From the NCBI GenBank assembly GCA_963573305.1, contig OY754329.1, positions 148,625,266 through 148,689,265 on the forward strand: a stretch of 64,000 nucleotides of DNA, in the 5' to 3' direction. The notes beneath the pieces are model-generated. The model did no database searches. It was given only the letters and a program-made list of their open reading frames with translations, and was not told the DNA's origin. The stretch is from Pyrrhosoma nymphula. Taxonomy: Eukaryota; Arthropoda; Insecta; Odonata; Coenagrionidae. Position numbers and translations under genes: made by a program. Below, piece by piece: positions 23,640 through 35,460 of the stretch. Within the stretch, counting starts at the first letter, position 1; each line of letters starts with the position of its first letter.

Positions 23640-23995
23640 CAATTAGGTGATTAAGAGTAATGATTGATTTTAGGACTGAGAATATTGAAATCACATGTAC
23701 AAGTAAAGAACGCATATTATTCGAAATGTAATTTCATTCAAAATATTGTATTATGTAGGGTGACAGGTTTGCTAAGGTCTGTGGAAATGTAGAGGAGGAT
23801 GTGGAAAAGTGATAATTCATTTTAACGACAAGGTGTTTAAGAGAAATGAATGGTCTAAGACTTGGAGAATATTGAAATCACAGTTACAAGTAAATAACGC
23901 ATATTATTAGAAATTTTATTTCGCTCAAAATATTGTGTTATGTAGGCTGACAAGTTTGTTAAAGCCCTATTGTTTTATAATGTTATTTGCAAACT
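23620..23995 (+). repeat. Tandem duplication, ~185 bp unit, two copies
   Basis: GTGCTAATTCATTT (23626) and GTGATAATTCATTT (23809) start matching units. AGAATATTGAAATCACA, AACGCATATTATT and CAAAATATTGTRTTATGTAGG recur in register ~183-187 bp apart. Copies differ by substitutions and small indels. Non-coding. Confidence 0.85.
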
Positions 23996-24089
23996 ATAAA
24001 TTTCTATAAACACGTCTCAATTCTCATTATGCATTATGAAATCACGACCTAGTGATGTCCTGAAATTTCACCTCACACCAATGACAACC

Positions 24090-24640
24090 CTGCCTGAATG
24101 GGCAAACGGCTGGCGCAAACAAGCAGCCGGCCGTTGTATTTAGTCCATCCCTCTCCTCCACGGGTTCAACTCCCATCGTGCACTAATGCATTGACGCGCT
24201 TTCGTGACAGCTCAAGTTCCTCGGGCGAGTCGGTTGCATCGGCGCGCGGTGGCTACGGCGGTATTGAGCCTGCCGAGATGCATCTCCTCAGCCCTCCCTT
24301 CATTAATTTCCCCATCCCCCAATGGGAGCAACGGGGCCGCATCCTCGCGCGGCCCAGCTTAACCCTCGACACCGACCACCTCACGCGAGTAAATCATTGC
24401 GCCCGTGGAGCGGTTGAAAGAAATGACGCAACGGAGGAACGATACCACTCACCAAATGCGCTAACCGAGGCAGATTGTGGAACGCGGGGATGTCTCGGCA
24501 GTGTTGAGTGTTTGATGACTCAGGAAATGGCGCGGAGGATGGTGGACTGCAGAGTGTAGAGTGGATACCGAGACCACGATCGGAGTAGCTTGCGAGTAGC
24601 CGAGATTTAATCCGCCTTAAGGGAGCTGGAGTGGTGATTG
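24090..24640 (+). other. GC/CpG-rich island with a 153-codon open frame
   Basis: Composition switches to GC-rich with many CpGs between 24090 and 24600. A 153-codon frame (24098-24559) is open, but its translation is unrecognised, low in hydrophobic order and rich in Arg/Ser/Pro, as expected by chance in GC-rich DNA. Could be a CpG-island promoter or a first exon. Coding status is unproven. Confidence 0.3.
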
Positions 24641-25176
24641 AGTCATTGAGTGCACATTTAAGCCAGTTGAAAAAAAATATTGGACCACATTTGATTTAAG
24701 TGCATTTATTTATGCGTTGGAGCTAATCATTCTGCATTCCGGATGATACAGAAATTATATAATTAAACTTTTTTTTTGGTTAAAGCGTGTTATGACTGGA
24801 GTTTTCGGTGTGGTATTCGAAATTTATACGAAATAATATTGAAATGCGTTATTACGAATATTGGACTCGATGTGACACTGATATTTGTTAGCATCAATTT
24901 CAATAATAATAAATGTATTATTTTGCGTTTAGAAGAAAATCTGTACATATTTAATCGAATTATTACGAAATATATGTCATGTGCCATAAGGCTGCGTTTT
25001 CAAATAGTATTGATTTACCAAGAAACCAAATCATTATGAAGCCGTTTTCTTCACTTTTATCAATAGATAACACTAATAACAACACGCATGCAAGGTTTTA
25101 CGCAAATATGTGCATAAAAAAATCACTCCAACCCCCTTAATTGTCCCACTGTCAGAAAAGCCTTGGGAGAAGAAAA

Positions 25177-25340
25177 TAATAAGAACTAAGATATTACATT
25201 TTTCCACAGATAAAGTTTTAATCGACCCGGGTTTAGATGCATTGCATCATCATCAGACGTGATGATGATGCAGTGCATCGAAACCCGGGTCGATTAAAAC
25301 TTTATCTGTGGAAAATTGTAATATCTTAGTTCTTATTATG
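25177..25340. repeat. 164 bp near-perfect palindrome of two hammerhead-like units
   Basis: Arms 25177-25254 and 25261-25340 are almost exact reverse complements around the centre AGACGT. Reading outward, each arm shows a UGAUGA strand, unpaired U, stem II GAUGCA/UGCAUC, a GAAA-type strand, self-complementary stem III ACCCGGGU, then C at the cleavage position. The plus arm has G at position 3 but an intact GAAA (25280-25283). The minus arm has an intact CUGAUGA but UAAA. Each arm therefore carries one core lesion, at a different place. The arms continue into AATAAGAACTAAGATATT-type flanks. Confidence 0.65.
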
Positions 25341-25564
25341 TTCATATTCCACAACATCTCGCCTGATTCCTCCCTTTTTGAGAGAAGAAGGTGTATTTGA
25401 ATTTCAAAAGAATAAGTGCAGCATAGTTTGAGGTAGCTAGAATCACATGCCATGCAAATCAGTGATGAAATCAACATAAAAGAAGATTTTATCACAGAGA
25501 ACGACTTCAAATTGGAAAATGGAATAAGGAATAGGAATGTAACGCGTGATACTTTATACTATTC

Positions 25565-25635
25565 CTCACAAAGATAAAGACACAAATTTCGACGCTCTCC
25601 AATTGCCATGCCATCATCATACAGTGTTACAAGTA
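25565..25635 (-). ncRNA. Degenerate hammerhead-like motif
   Basis: On the minus strand CTGTATGATGATGGC is followed ~20 bases later by GCGTCGAAATTTGTGTC. GATG/CGUC can pair as stem II next to GAAA, but the CUGANGA strand has an inserted base and stem III is not self-complementary. Weak member of the same group. Confidence 0.3.
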
Positions 25636-28600
25636 GAAGACAAGTTTTTCCAACGTCTGAGATGAAACTGACGTAAAGCCTTATAACCTCTTTCATACAT
25701 TGGAGGGCTGCAACACCTCTCTAAAGCTACGACGACTTAATGTGCTGAGTTTTCCATTTCACGGATTCTGAGAGGAACTTGGGGCAATTACAGTGCATCT
25801 CACACCGGCCTTAGCCTCTATGTCCTCTTAGTTCCACCTCTTACTATTCCCACCTGCTTGAGCGTTTATCACTCACTAATTCACACCAAGCCTGGCATAA
25901 TGAATATGCGCGTAGCTAACCCCAGCAAACACTGCCAGGTGGAATCACCTAGTATATAGCCTCCAACATAAGCACGAAATGAATTAGATAGCCACCCTAA
26001 TATATTTGGAAACAGAAACTGATCCTTACAATTCACCACCTATTTTGTAAGGCATGGTGTTAGCAATATTACAATACAGTAAAAAAAATAATTAAGTAAA
26101 AGCATTGGAATATAATTGACAACATGTTTTCTTGTTTTTTACATAGTAAAATATGTGCAAAAAATCATTACTTCAGAGTTTCCTCTTTTACGAATTATTT
26201 TTTTAATACGTCACTAAAACAGGGATATTTCTAAAGTAATTAAAATCCTCTATCAATTCGTAGGAAATATTCTTAGAAAATATCGTAAATACCTTTAACC
26301 TAACTCAATAGTTCTGTTTCTTGGCAAAATTAAAAGACAAGTAATCTTAAAAATTTGATTTTTCTCTCTGAACAATGAAACTCTATAAATCCAAATGTAG
26401 GAAAGAGCTTCGAGAAATTCTAGTGTATGTAGGTTCACGCATCTCACATACGTGACTACATTTCAGTAAATTGCAGGATATAGAGACAGCATCAACCCCA
26501 ATGCAGCAAGGATGTATAGCAATCGTGGGGAGTGAGCGATGAACGTAAATCCATTGAGGGTCACGTGTGTCAAAATTTAGGTTAATGGAGGTCAGCGACA
26601 TAGCATTGATGCCTATTGTTCTTCATGTCGTGCAAGCAGGCACTCCGCATTTCTTTACGGCCTTAGATTTATCGAACACGGTCGCTATGTCAAATAAAAT
26701 CTCATGTCCCATTTTCTGGCTACATGAGAAGGAATATCAGAGCGTTTGTCTCTCGCGAGAGTTAGCGACGGCCAACGACCGAAATGCTCTCTGGTGACGA
26801 CACGCGGAAATTCATTTGAATACTCTTTCCGAAGTCACTCAAGTATACGGGTATCAAATAACGGAAAGAGAATGCCAGGTAAAGAAGTTTTTCCATCGCC
26901 TTCCCGGACTGGCAAGCTCAAAGTTTTTCGGCATCTTATCTCGACCTATCTCGTCTGAATTGTTTTCCACTTTCTCCGATCTTGCCCACTCGTTCAACTC
27001 AGATGGTCATCTCCAACAAATTATAGGCATGGGAAAAAATGGAACTCATTAAAACAACAGTTTCCCCTCATCTCATCAATTCAGTTTTTCATTCAATTGC
27101 CTGCATAGTGTGACGAGACAACTTTCAACCATGCGACTTCACCGCAAGCAGAAACTTTAATGAAACTTTATATGAAGACACGCCACAGCATCGAAGGCCA
27201 CTCATGCTACGTTGCTTTATTTTCGATTTTTGACTCTGGAGAAAATAGAACTTTTCTTCACTTCATGGTGAACGTTATAGTTAAATAAGATTTCCGTGAA
27301 CGGATAATTGTTGACGGGACTATAGGATAACGAGAATTTGCCTTGGTATCCGTCTTGATATATTCATCGTCAACATTGAAGAGTTGGATAAATTATGTAC
27401 ACAATACAGCATGCTCTGTAGAGTTTTCAAATAGCCGATGTGAATGACTTAAAAACAACATGGTTATTGGGTTTTCAAAATATTGAGATCCATATTTAAC
27501 AATATTCAGGAAACACCAAGCAACAAACGTTAATTGATTCAAATTAAAGTTGAATTTTTTATTTTAAGAGCATTCTCAGAAAGAATTTTATAGAGCTCAG
27601 TTGTAACTGTGTGATAATATTTTACGGTACTCGCATAAATGCTTTACTTAGTAATCAACATTCATTTCATAAAATGAGATTCGTTTACATTTTTGTAGCT
27701 ATTGTCAGTAGGTATCTGCGACATGCCATTTTAAAAAAATATGCTCCAAGAAATAAAGCATTATGTACTTATAAAAGAATATGGTTTTGGTACTGAAAAT
27801 TGTCAATTATGAAATTGTGACAGTATCCTAAAGCCAGATAAGCGAATCGCTCCAATAAAAATGAGTTAATGTAACATGGCCCTATGAAATGTCATTCTTT
27901 ATCCACCCAATGGCATGGCATCACCAGTCAGTCTAAAGACAAAAAGAAACTTGATGGATTTCTATTAGTTTTCATTTCACCTAAGCTTGAAATCCATCCG
28001 TGATGACGTGACTGAACTTGAAGGCTGACCTTTGAACTGACGAGTATAAGTAACGTCATGGTCTTTTTGTGAGCGGAGTGAATATGGAAATGGGAAATGA
28101 GACACCCTCATGACAGAAATAGCAATGATATATTGCTGAGGAAAGGGAGATATTTCACTAATTTGTTTTACTGGCTGTCGCAGTTGTTCTCCGCACACTG
28201 TAGAGTTACAATATTGGACTAGGAGTAGTCTTACGATCTATAGATAAGACCAATACACCGAGGTACCAGAGACAATAGGTATATTTTTGTCATTAGTATC
28301 TCTATTTACAGGCTTTTTAAAGAACAACGCCAGAAAAATGATTTAAATTGCCTCCAGGAATCACACAACTAGCGCCATATGCTTGACCAAAACTTCACCA
28401 AATTTCAACGACTAATAGTTTCCAAGAGGTATAACTGCCACGAGGAAAATTAAGCCGCCTATTTTAATAATTTCTATTCACTTGGATGTAGTTGGTGTAG
28501 AGGACGCTGGGCAGAGCGCGATGCATAGAAAGTTACAAAATTTCCTATAACGCACTCAAACATTTATTTTGCATTCCAACTGAACCGTTATCCATTACTC
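25636..28600. other. No feature recognised
   Basis: Short unrecognised frames only (for example 26567-26797 and 26746-26958). No clear repeats. Confidence 0.4.
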
Positions 28601-28610
28601 ATAGTTTTTC

Positions 28611-28639
28611 AAATGGCACAATAGGACATTGTGCCATTT
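28611..28639. repeat. Perfect 12 bp hairpin
   Basis: AAATGGCACAAT and ATTGTGCCATTT flank the loop AGGAC. No T-run follows; in a eukaryote this has no obvious terminator role. Confidence 0.7.
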
Positions 28640-28974
28640 TACCATTAATTCGAATAGTGTGCAAACACTCTCAGAATATTTGGGCACCCATTCATCTATT
28701 TTCATTACCTTCATTAATTATTCATGGGCGCCAAGGCTCTTCAGCCGGAATATTACCGTATAATCACCAGTAGCGTAATAAACAACGTCAGCGCGGCATC
28801 ATTTACTGCTACGATTTTATGATCATAAGTTACAGTTTACAAGATCACAAGTTTTGGACGAAATTTTTCCCAAAAAAACAAACATAAAAAGCAGCAACTT
28901 CCTTCTCTTTCCACCAAGACCTACACTTCGTTCGCCTTACTTCCATTCGACCCTCCATCTCTTATCCATTCCCC

Positions 28975-31900
28975 TCGAGTACTCGCGTATGGGTCGATCA
29001 GACCCAAGCACATTTCAAATACTTATAACTTTGCCAATCGTAATTGATGAATCTATTGCTTCCATGTAGCTGACTGTAAAATTATTTTTGATATAATTTG
29101 TAATTTTGCGAGCATCTCGGTTATAACTTCTTGCAAAACTGTTGACAGTTGTCCCCTTCTGGGTCTATTAGACCCATCGCCAGCACTCGTGTCACACTTT
29201 TTAGAACTTCTTTTTCTATTTGGTCTCATCTTTGCAATAATTATTGCCAGTAAATATTTGCACGCATTAAATTGTTCACGATTTGTTATACAAATAGGAT
29301 GATTTATTTATAACAATTATTTTATTGTATTTTTATTGCCTCATCCCGCGTTTTAATGCATAATTTCTCTACATTGTTCCATTTAGCAATCTTGTTTGCG
29401 GAAGTGCTATGTTCAAACTATGTATCGACTAGATCTAATCTCTTGTGTCTAGACATGCTCTCTACCACTAGGTTGGGAAGATCGGGTATCACGCTCACTT
29501 GCTGAACCAAATGTCACGGGTCATGCGGCCTCGGTCATGGGCATTGTGTAGTGGAAATGTGCGTTCTAATTCTGTGAATTACTGCAAAAGGACTAATTTT
29601 TCAGATAACCCAAAATATAAGTAGTATAACTAAAGTTACACAAAAAACCTTGACATAAATTCACTAAGTGGAAATTCTTACAAAGAACAGAATGCGTAAC
29701 CCTTTGAAATTTTTGGGACACTTTAAACATTTTTGCACAATAATGCACGATTTTATACCCACTGACTCACGCAAACAATTTGTTTCCATACTTGAATAAT
29801 CCTGCATTGCCATGAGTATATCGAAAAATGCGATGGCTTGTTGTCGAGTGTCATAATATAAAAATACTGAGCTTTCAGAAAAGAAGCAATTGATAGTTTT
29901 GAGAATGTTACTCTCAGGGAAGGGAAAAGTGAACTACAAAGTCATCTAAGAGGCCCGCAGCCTCACACTCCTTTCCCTCGCATGCAATTTTTAGCATACG
30001 AGAACAATGTAATAAGACTTCAAAGAAACTCCCGGCTTCGCATATCCAAATTTTTATGGCTTGGAGTGCACATGCCCCATGGGTTTGATCACTCACTACT
30101 TTACTCCAAAGTTTACTGCTGTACTTCCGTCCGGGAAAGTTCGTTTTCTCCAGTCTTCAACCAAGCAACGACAGAGTCGGATAAACAGAGAAAAAAGATA
30201 TTCCCAAATGTAGCTCAGCGATGCAGTTTGTGTTTATCAGTATGGGTTTACCATTTATCAGTTTTTATTATTTGTGAGTGTTTTCCACGAGAAAAATACA
30301 ACCCTTGGAGGCCAGGTGGTACTTAATAAAATTTTAATTGCCGGTATCGCAGCTTCACAGGAATCGAAAGGTAAAGTATGCTTCTGAAACCTAATCTATT
30401 TATCACACTGAATGAGTTGCATATCTAAAATTGCAAACACGCACTGCTATGTAGAACAGTTTATATAAATTATACAATTCAAATAAGTAGAATTATTTAA
30501 GTAAAACTCTGGAATTAATTGTCCTTGATTTCTTTGCATAATCATGAATAAAACGATTTTGGAGGAAAAACAAAACGAATCATGACTGAGGGAGATTGAG
30601 AGTGATGAGTAAAAAGACACCGACATCATTGGTGGTGTGTCTGATGAAGATGAAGGGGATCGTTTAGAAGAAAGTGTTCGTGAGACAGACAGTGAGCAGG
30701 AAGTACAAGTAGAGAGTGCTGATGAAGATGACAAAAGGAAGTCACCTGAGCATCTGCTGAGTGGGATAGATCACGTTACTACTTGTCAGAAAGTACCTTT
30801 TCGGAAAAATGTAAAAGTAAGTCTACAAATATTTTTCAGAATGTTAAAAAATTGACCCAATATTCCATAAATGTCTAAATCCCACTAGATAGTTGGAATT
30901 TGTTTTTCGATTTTTGTAGATGAAACGGTTACTTGTACTAGCATTTACATACGTAAAATTGAGAATAGATTCAAAAGGCCACGTGATGTGCAGATAACAG
31001 ATTCAGTTGAAATTCATGGTTTGCTCGGTTTGTTGTATCTTGCAGGTGTTCATTGGGCTTTTCACTTGAACGTCAAAGACCTTTGGGTGACGGATGGAAC
31101 AGGTTTTGAAATTTTCCATACGAAAAGATTGTACAATATATTCCGTTTTTTTATGCATTGCCTACGATTTGATGATGAGAGTGATCGTCGAAACGCTTGT
31201 CACATATATATAAACAAGCTCCCATACGTAAAATCTATGAAACAATTCAACGGAAATATTCATAAAAAATACAATATGGGTACGTTACTGTTGATGAAAA
31301 GCTTGAAGCATTTAGGTGGGAAAGTACGTAGCTTTAGACAGTACATCCCCACAAAACCCGTGAAGTATGGGATAAAAATATTTTCATTTGTAGATTCATC
31401 TACCTATTATACGTCTAGTATATATAGTTAGTCATCTACTGTGGTAAACAACCAGTCCAGCTAAGGTTGTAAAACGTATCGCAAATCAACTGCGACATTC
31501 TGGGAGAAACATAACTACAGAAAACTGGTATTCAAGTATCCCTCTACGTGTAGAATTAATGGAACGCAAAACTACTATCATAGAAACTATAAGGAGTATT
31601 AAAAAATAAATTCCACTATCATTTATTGCCACTAGATCTCGAGAGATAAAACCAACCATATTTGGGTTTCAACAGGAAATAGCAACTTTGTAAGCAAATA
31701 AAGCAAATAAATGCGTTTAATTGTTATCAACGATACATCACACATATGAGATAAATGTGGGGGAGAAGAAACTTACAGAAGTAATTACATATTAGAATTC
31801 CACAAAGAGTGCCGTAGACACAACAGATCACTTGTGCGGAAGCTACAATACGGCAAGAAATGGTCAAAGATGGCCTCTGGTGGTATTTTATTATTTTAAG

Positions 31901-32644
31901 AATGTTGCCGAAATTAATGCTCGCATTATTTTAATGTCCACAAAAAAACCACCTCTACAATATAGAGTTTGAAAGGTTTTCCTAAAAGACGTCTTTCTCT
32001 CTAATGCAGCCACAAAAATACAGGCACACTAAATTTTCCACGTTGCCATAAGAACTCCAAAATATTGTTCATAAATTTTCCAGAACAAGGAATAATGAAC
32101 CTGAGGTGCAACAAAATCAACCAGATAGAGGTCACGTTATCAACTATGCAAACCAGAAAAATACAGTTAAACAAAAGCATTGTGTTTTAAATGGAATCGG
32201 TATATTTGCCAAGAACATGCAAATTCTGTTTGTAAAGACTGTAGCGATTGTGTTCCTTCACGTAACACTGAAGTAGCTTAGGGGGGTGGTGAGAACTATG
32301 ATATAATACAACTTTGTAGCAAATAAAAGTACAGGCTTATAGCTGTAATAAAATAAATGTAATAACTCGTTTTGTTTCGACGTTTTTCATTGGCAAAACA
32401 AATAGCCTTTCTCGAGGTCACCATAAAATGAGGAAAATATTTGCGTGAAAATAGATGTTAGTAAAATATCGGTATTTTTATATAATAATGACTGCAACAT
32501 ACTCTTCACAAAAACTATTAATAAAAAAAGTTTAAATCAGATTTAAGCAACCGTGAACGACTAAAACAGCCATTATCCTTTGAAAGGGTCCTAGAGACCC
32601 AGCGTGAGTACTCACGTTAGAAAAATGGCGTGAGCAGTGCAAGG
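28975..32644 (+). mobile_element. piggyBac-family DNA transposon, decayed
   Basis: A piggyBac transposase pseudogene (30583-32280) is bracketed by matching subterminal motifs. On the left are CGAGTACTCG (28975-28984) and GGGTCGATCAGACCCA (28991-29006). On the right, in inverted order, are GGGTCCTAGAGACCCA (32586-32601) and CGTGAGTACTCACG (32603-32616). A further GGGTCTATTAGACCCA is at 29161-29176. The right end is probably just before the TTAA at 32645-32648, the obligatory piggyBac target. A matching TTAA and terminal CC-rich repeat on the left were not found, so the left boundary is approximate or lost. Confidence 0.7.
30583..32280 (+). pseudogene. piggyBac transposase pseudogene
   Basis: Translation across several frames recovers a whole piggyBac transposase: an acidic N-terminus (SDEDEGDRLEES), the core GLLGLLYLAGVHW, LWVTDGTG, RFFMHCLRFDD and SFRQYIPTKPVKYGIKIF, then GRNITTENWYSSIPL, VDTTDHLCGSYNTARNGQRW, and a Cys-rich C-terminal tail ending in TAG near 32280. 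The three catalytic acidic positions correspond to D at 31293-31295 (VDEKLEAF), E at 31520-31522 (where family members have D) and D at 31817-31819. Frameshifts around 31275-31325 and after 31430, plus several stops, break the gene. The acidic stretch and C-terminal Cys cluster are normal family features. It cannot encode an active enzyme. Confidence 0.9.
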
Positions 32645-32648
32645 TTAA

Positions 32649-34990
32649 CCATATAAATTACTTAAAGGCCACAAGCCCGCTCTCACCACTATTCCTCAGT
32701 TAAGACTAAGCAACCGCACGGAACCACGCTTCATAATTAAGTGCTCACTAATCTCTTCTTCGCATTGCCGACTTTAGTCCTCTCCCCGACTTTAGTCCTC
32801 TCGCATAGTTGGGCTTTCTTTGCCAACTCAACTCTTTAGCTAAAGTCCTCTATTCTGGACACGTTTTTGCAAAACATATTTCTTAGAATGGCGATCGACC
32901 AGTTTTAACCCTTGCCTTCCCACTCCGACAATCAAACAAACAGTTTTTTCGATGATCTCTCGACCTCCATTTTCTCACGATTAATCTTCAGAAAAGTCCA
33001 AAGATGATGACCAACCATAGAAATTTCTTTTGTGAATGTTCTTCGAAAACCACTTCACAAATTTTAATACACATACTTATTAAATCTGGACTTTTAATTA
33101 GTAGGAATTCTGGAAAATCTTACTTAAAAAATTAAGATCACACAAGTTTCAGGGTAACACAGAGAATGTTAATTTAAATATCTCTCAAACCAATAAAAGC
33201 GACGATATATGAGACATCCTCTGTAAAACTAGTGGAAACACAAATTACTTCTTTCCACGCACCATTACTTTCTTTTTATAAAATAGTACACATACAGCAA
33301 TATTGCAGATTTAAATTAGTAACTATAACTAAAATAGAGCTAAACAGTAACATTAAGACTCTCGGTCAGCGTATAATTTACTTTCGGCCTTTCCCTCTCC
33401 CAATGCCTTTTCACAATGGTCCTCCATTTTTCATTGCTGGTGTCCGGACACCAGCAATTTGTCTCGTGACACGGCAGCAGCCCGCAGCGTAGTACATAGA
33501 AATAGATTAAACAGAGCGGGTTCGTATGCTTGTGTCGGCGAACACGATGCTCGGTTGCTCCTGAGTATTCCAAACCGCTCGACACCTACTCTCCTCTCTT
33601 CCTATTGTGCTATCTAACTCCGAGTTGTCGCCCAAAGCACCATTTAGCCACTTGCTCGGAGTAATCTTTCTTTACCTTTCCTAACCTTTGCAATAGGAGG
33701 GAGTTTGTCTCTCCTTTTCATTCCTGTCAATGGAACGGAGGAAAAAAAAGACAACCCCAACAATGTACGACGGCATTCCTCCACGGACTCCCGTTCAAGT
33801 CTCCACGGTCGACTCATCCTTGCACGATCCGTCTTTTGTTTTTCGCCCCACACACACCGTCTCTCTTCCCCTTCCCCATCGCCGACCAATTTCAGGGGTC
33901 AAATCCGTCAAAAGAACTTTCAGCTGCCGCAAGAGAGGATTAGGCACTCGAAGGCAGAGCATCGACAGGTGCGTGGGTTGCTTGCGCGTTCCAAGAGAAA
34001 AAAAGGAGTTGCGTTTCGCTTCCGCAGGTCAGAGGAGTTTGAATCCGGGTCCAAAACGTCACTTATAGGCCCTTTCAGGATACTTCGGTGGTGTTGGCTA
34101 TCTTGCAAAATATGTCCGAAACATTAAGGGCCATGTGAAGGGCCCTCCGTAGGGAGTAGTTGAGGAGGGTGCAAGAGATGTACCCTTTCGACCCCTTTTC
34201 GTTGCGATCAAAACCATCTTAAGGTGAGCAATCATGAGACCCTCCTGGCATTGTTGATTTCCTGCCTGGTTTGGACTCGCAGTGGGTTAGCTTTGATCGT
34301 CTTTATTCTTTGTGATAGGTAGTACATTTTACTCATGATTCGACATGACTTTATGTAGTAAACATCTTTCACACAAAGATTCAAGAATCAAATACACGCT
34401 CCAAATGTCTACAATATACATATCGTCAGTGATATTTTGTTAGGAATTGATCAAACAGAAAATGTTGGATACATTATATTTTTCTGAAGACATACTCAGT
34501 CTGGAGCTAAAATATCTTTCTCTCAATTTTTTTGTTTATTTAAACTATTAAATACTTCCTTTTATAGCTAAATATTTTATAGATACTAAATACATGATAA
34601 ATAGTTTGTATTTTAATACATACATACATAAACACCACGCCAGCCCCTTTCGAGATAGGCAAAGTCAAACTTAGCTGTTGCTGTTAGGCCTAGAAAACTG
34701 CCTCTGTTTTAATAACTTCCTCCATAATGCCCTATTCTTGCACGCCTCTTTTGCTTCTCTTACACTCATTGCATTGCTTCATGCACGCTCTTATTAAGGT
34801 TCCTTATATTCTTCACGCTTAAGACTCAAATAAGAAAATCTCAATCAACAAGTAGAATTTATCCATTCTCAAAAAAAAATTCTGCTATAATTCGGTTACT
34901 CAAATGTTTAATTTTGTTCCGATTATTTATTTTCGCCTCTATATTAGCCATAAAAAACCTGACTAAATGAAAAAAGGAATAAAAATGTTA
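32649..34990. other. No gene recognised; includes GC-richer tract and a palindrome
   Basis: 33390-34180 is richer in GC than its surroundings and carries overlapping unrecognised frames up to 140 codons. A tandem pair of CCGACTTTAGTCCTCT lies at 32768-32802. A perfect 26 bp palindrome at 33433-33458 is listed separately. The rest is AT-rich. Confidence 0.4.
33433..33458. repeat. Perfect 26 bp palindrome
   Basis: ATTGCTGGTGTCC is followed immediately by its reverse complement GGACACCAGCAAT with no spacer. Too long to be chance for most 26-mers; origin unknown. Confidence 0.85.
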
Positions 34991-35007
34991 AAAATTTGGA
35001 ACTCACC

Positions 35008-35090
35008 CTCTTGAGATTATTGCACAAGAGATCACCACAGCGACGCAAAATACGGAAAAATACATTGACGTCGTTGTGAAAACTAAAAAC
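35008..35090 (-). CDS. Candidate first coding exon with signal-peptide-like start
   Basis: On the minus strand a polypyrimidine tract and acceptor (TTCCACTTGTGTCTTACAG) are followed by ~83 bases and a strong donor (AGAGG then GTGAGT). One frame starts at an ATG and reads MYFSVFCVAVVISCAIISR, a short N-terminus plus a hydrophobic run like a secretion signal or membrane anchor. Both splice signals are good by eye, but no downstream exon was identified and the exon is short. It could be chance. RNA-seq or comparison with relatives would decide. Confidence 0.2.
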
Positions 35091-35278
35091 TGTAAGACAC
35101 AAGTGGAAGACATTTTTTTGAACAAATAACACTTTCTCGATAGTAACTATGTGGTATTGCATGATATAAATTTTTATTCAAACTTTTACTTCACCACAGT
35201 GAGTCTTGTGTGGGTGTGAGAAAAAATCTGTGGTTAACTAATAGTTTGAATGAAAATTTACATTTTTTCTATTGGCAG

Positions 35279-35460
35279 GCGCTGTTATCCCCGCTAAGGC
35301 ATCCTACATTGTAGAGCTTACAAGCATGGGGAATGCCAGGCATATACCATGGTACCCTAATGCCACCAACGTAATCCTTGATCAAATGCTTTCCCAATTA
35401 GTAACCACCATAGTTGACTTCTACGGTTACAAAGCCGTCATTGCAATTCTCCGAATATGA
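35279..35460 (+). CDS. Candidate terminal coding exon, function unknown
   Basis: A branch-like TTAAC and T-rich stretch end in the acceptor TTTTTTCTATTGGCAG. Sixty open codons follow, entered after one base of a split codon, ending in TGA at 35458-35460. The translation (GAVIPAKASYIVELTSMGNA, then WYPNATNV, ending YKAVIAILRI) has balanced, protein-like composition with one N-glycosylation-type NAT site, unlike the biased frames nearby. I do not recognise the family. No upstream exon was found on this strand, and the minus-strand candidate at 35.0 kb cannot be part of the same gene. Confidence 0.3.

Noticed and set aside
24098..24559. 153-codon open frame in a GC-rich island
   Set aside because: Composition-driven, unrecognised, no splice or promoter support; mentioned only as part of the island.
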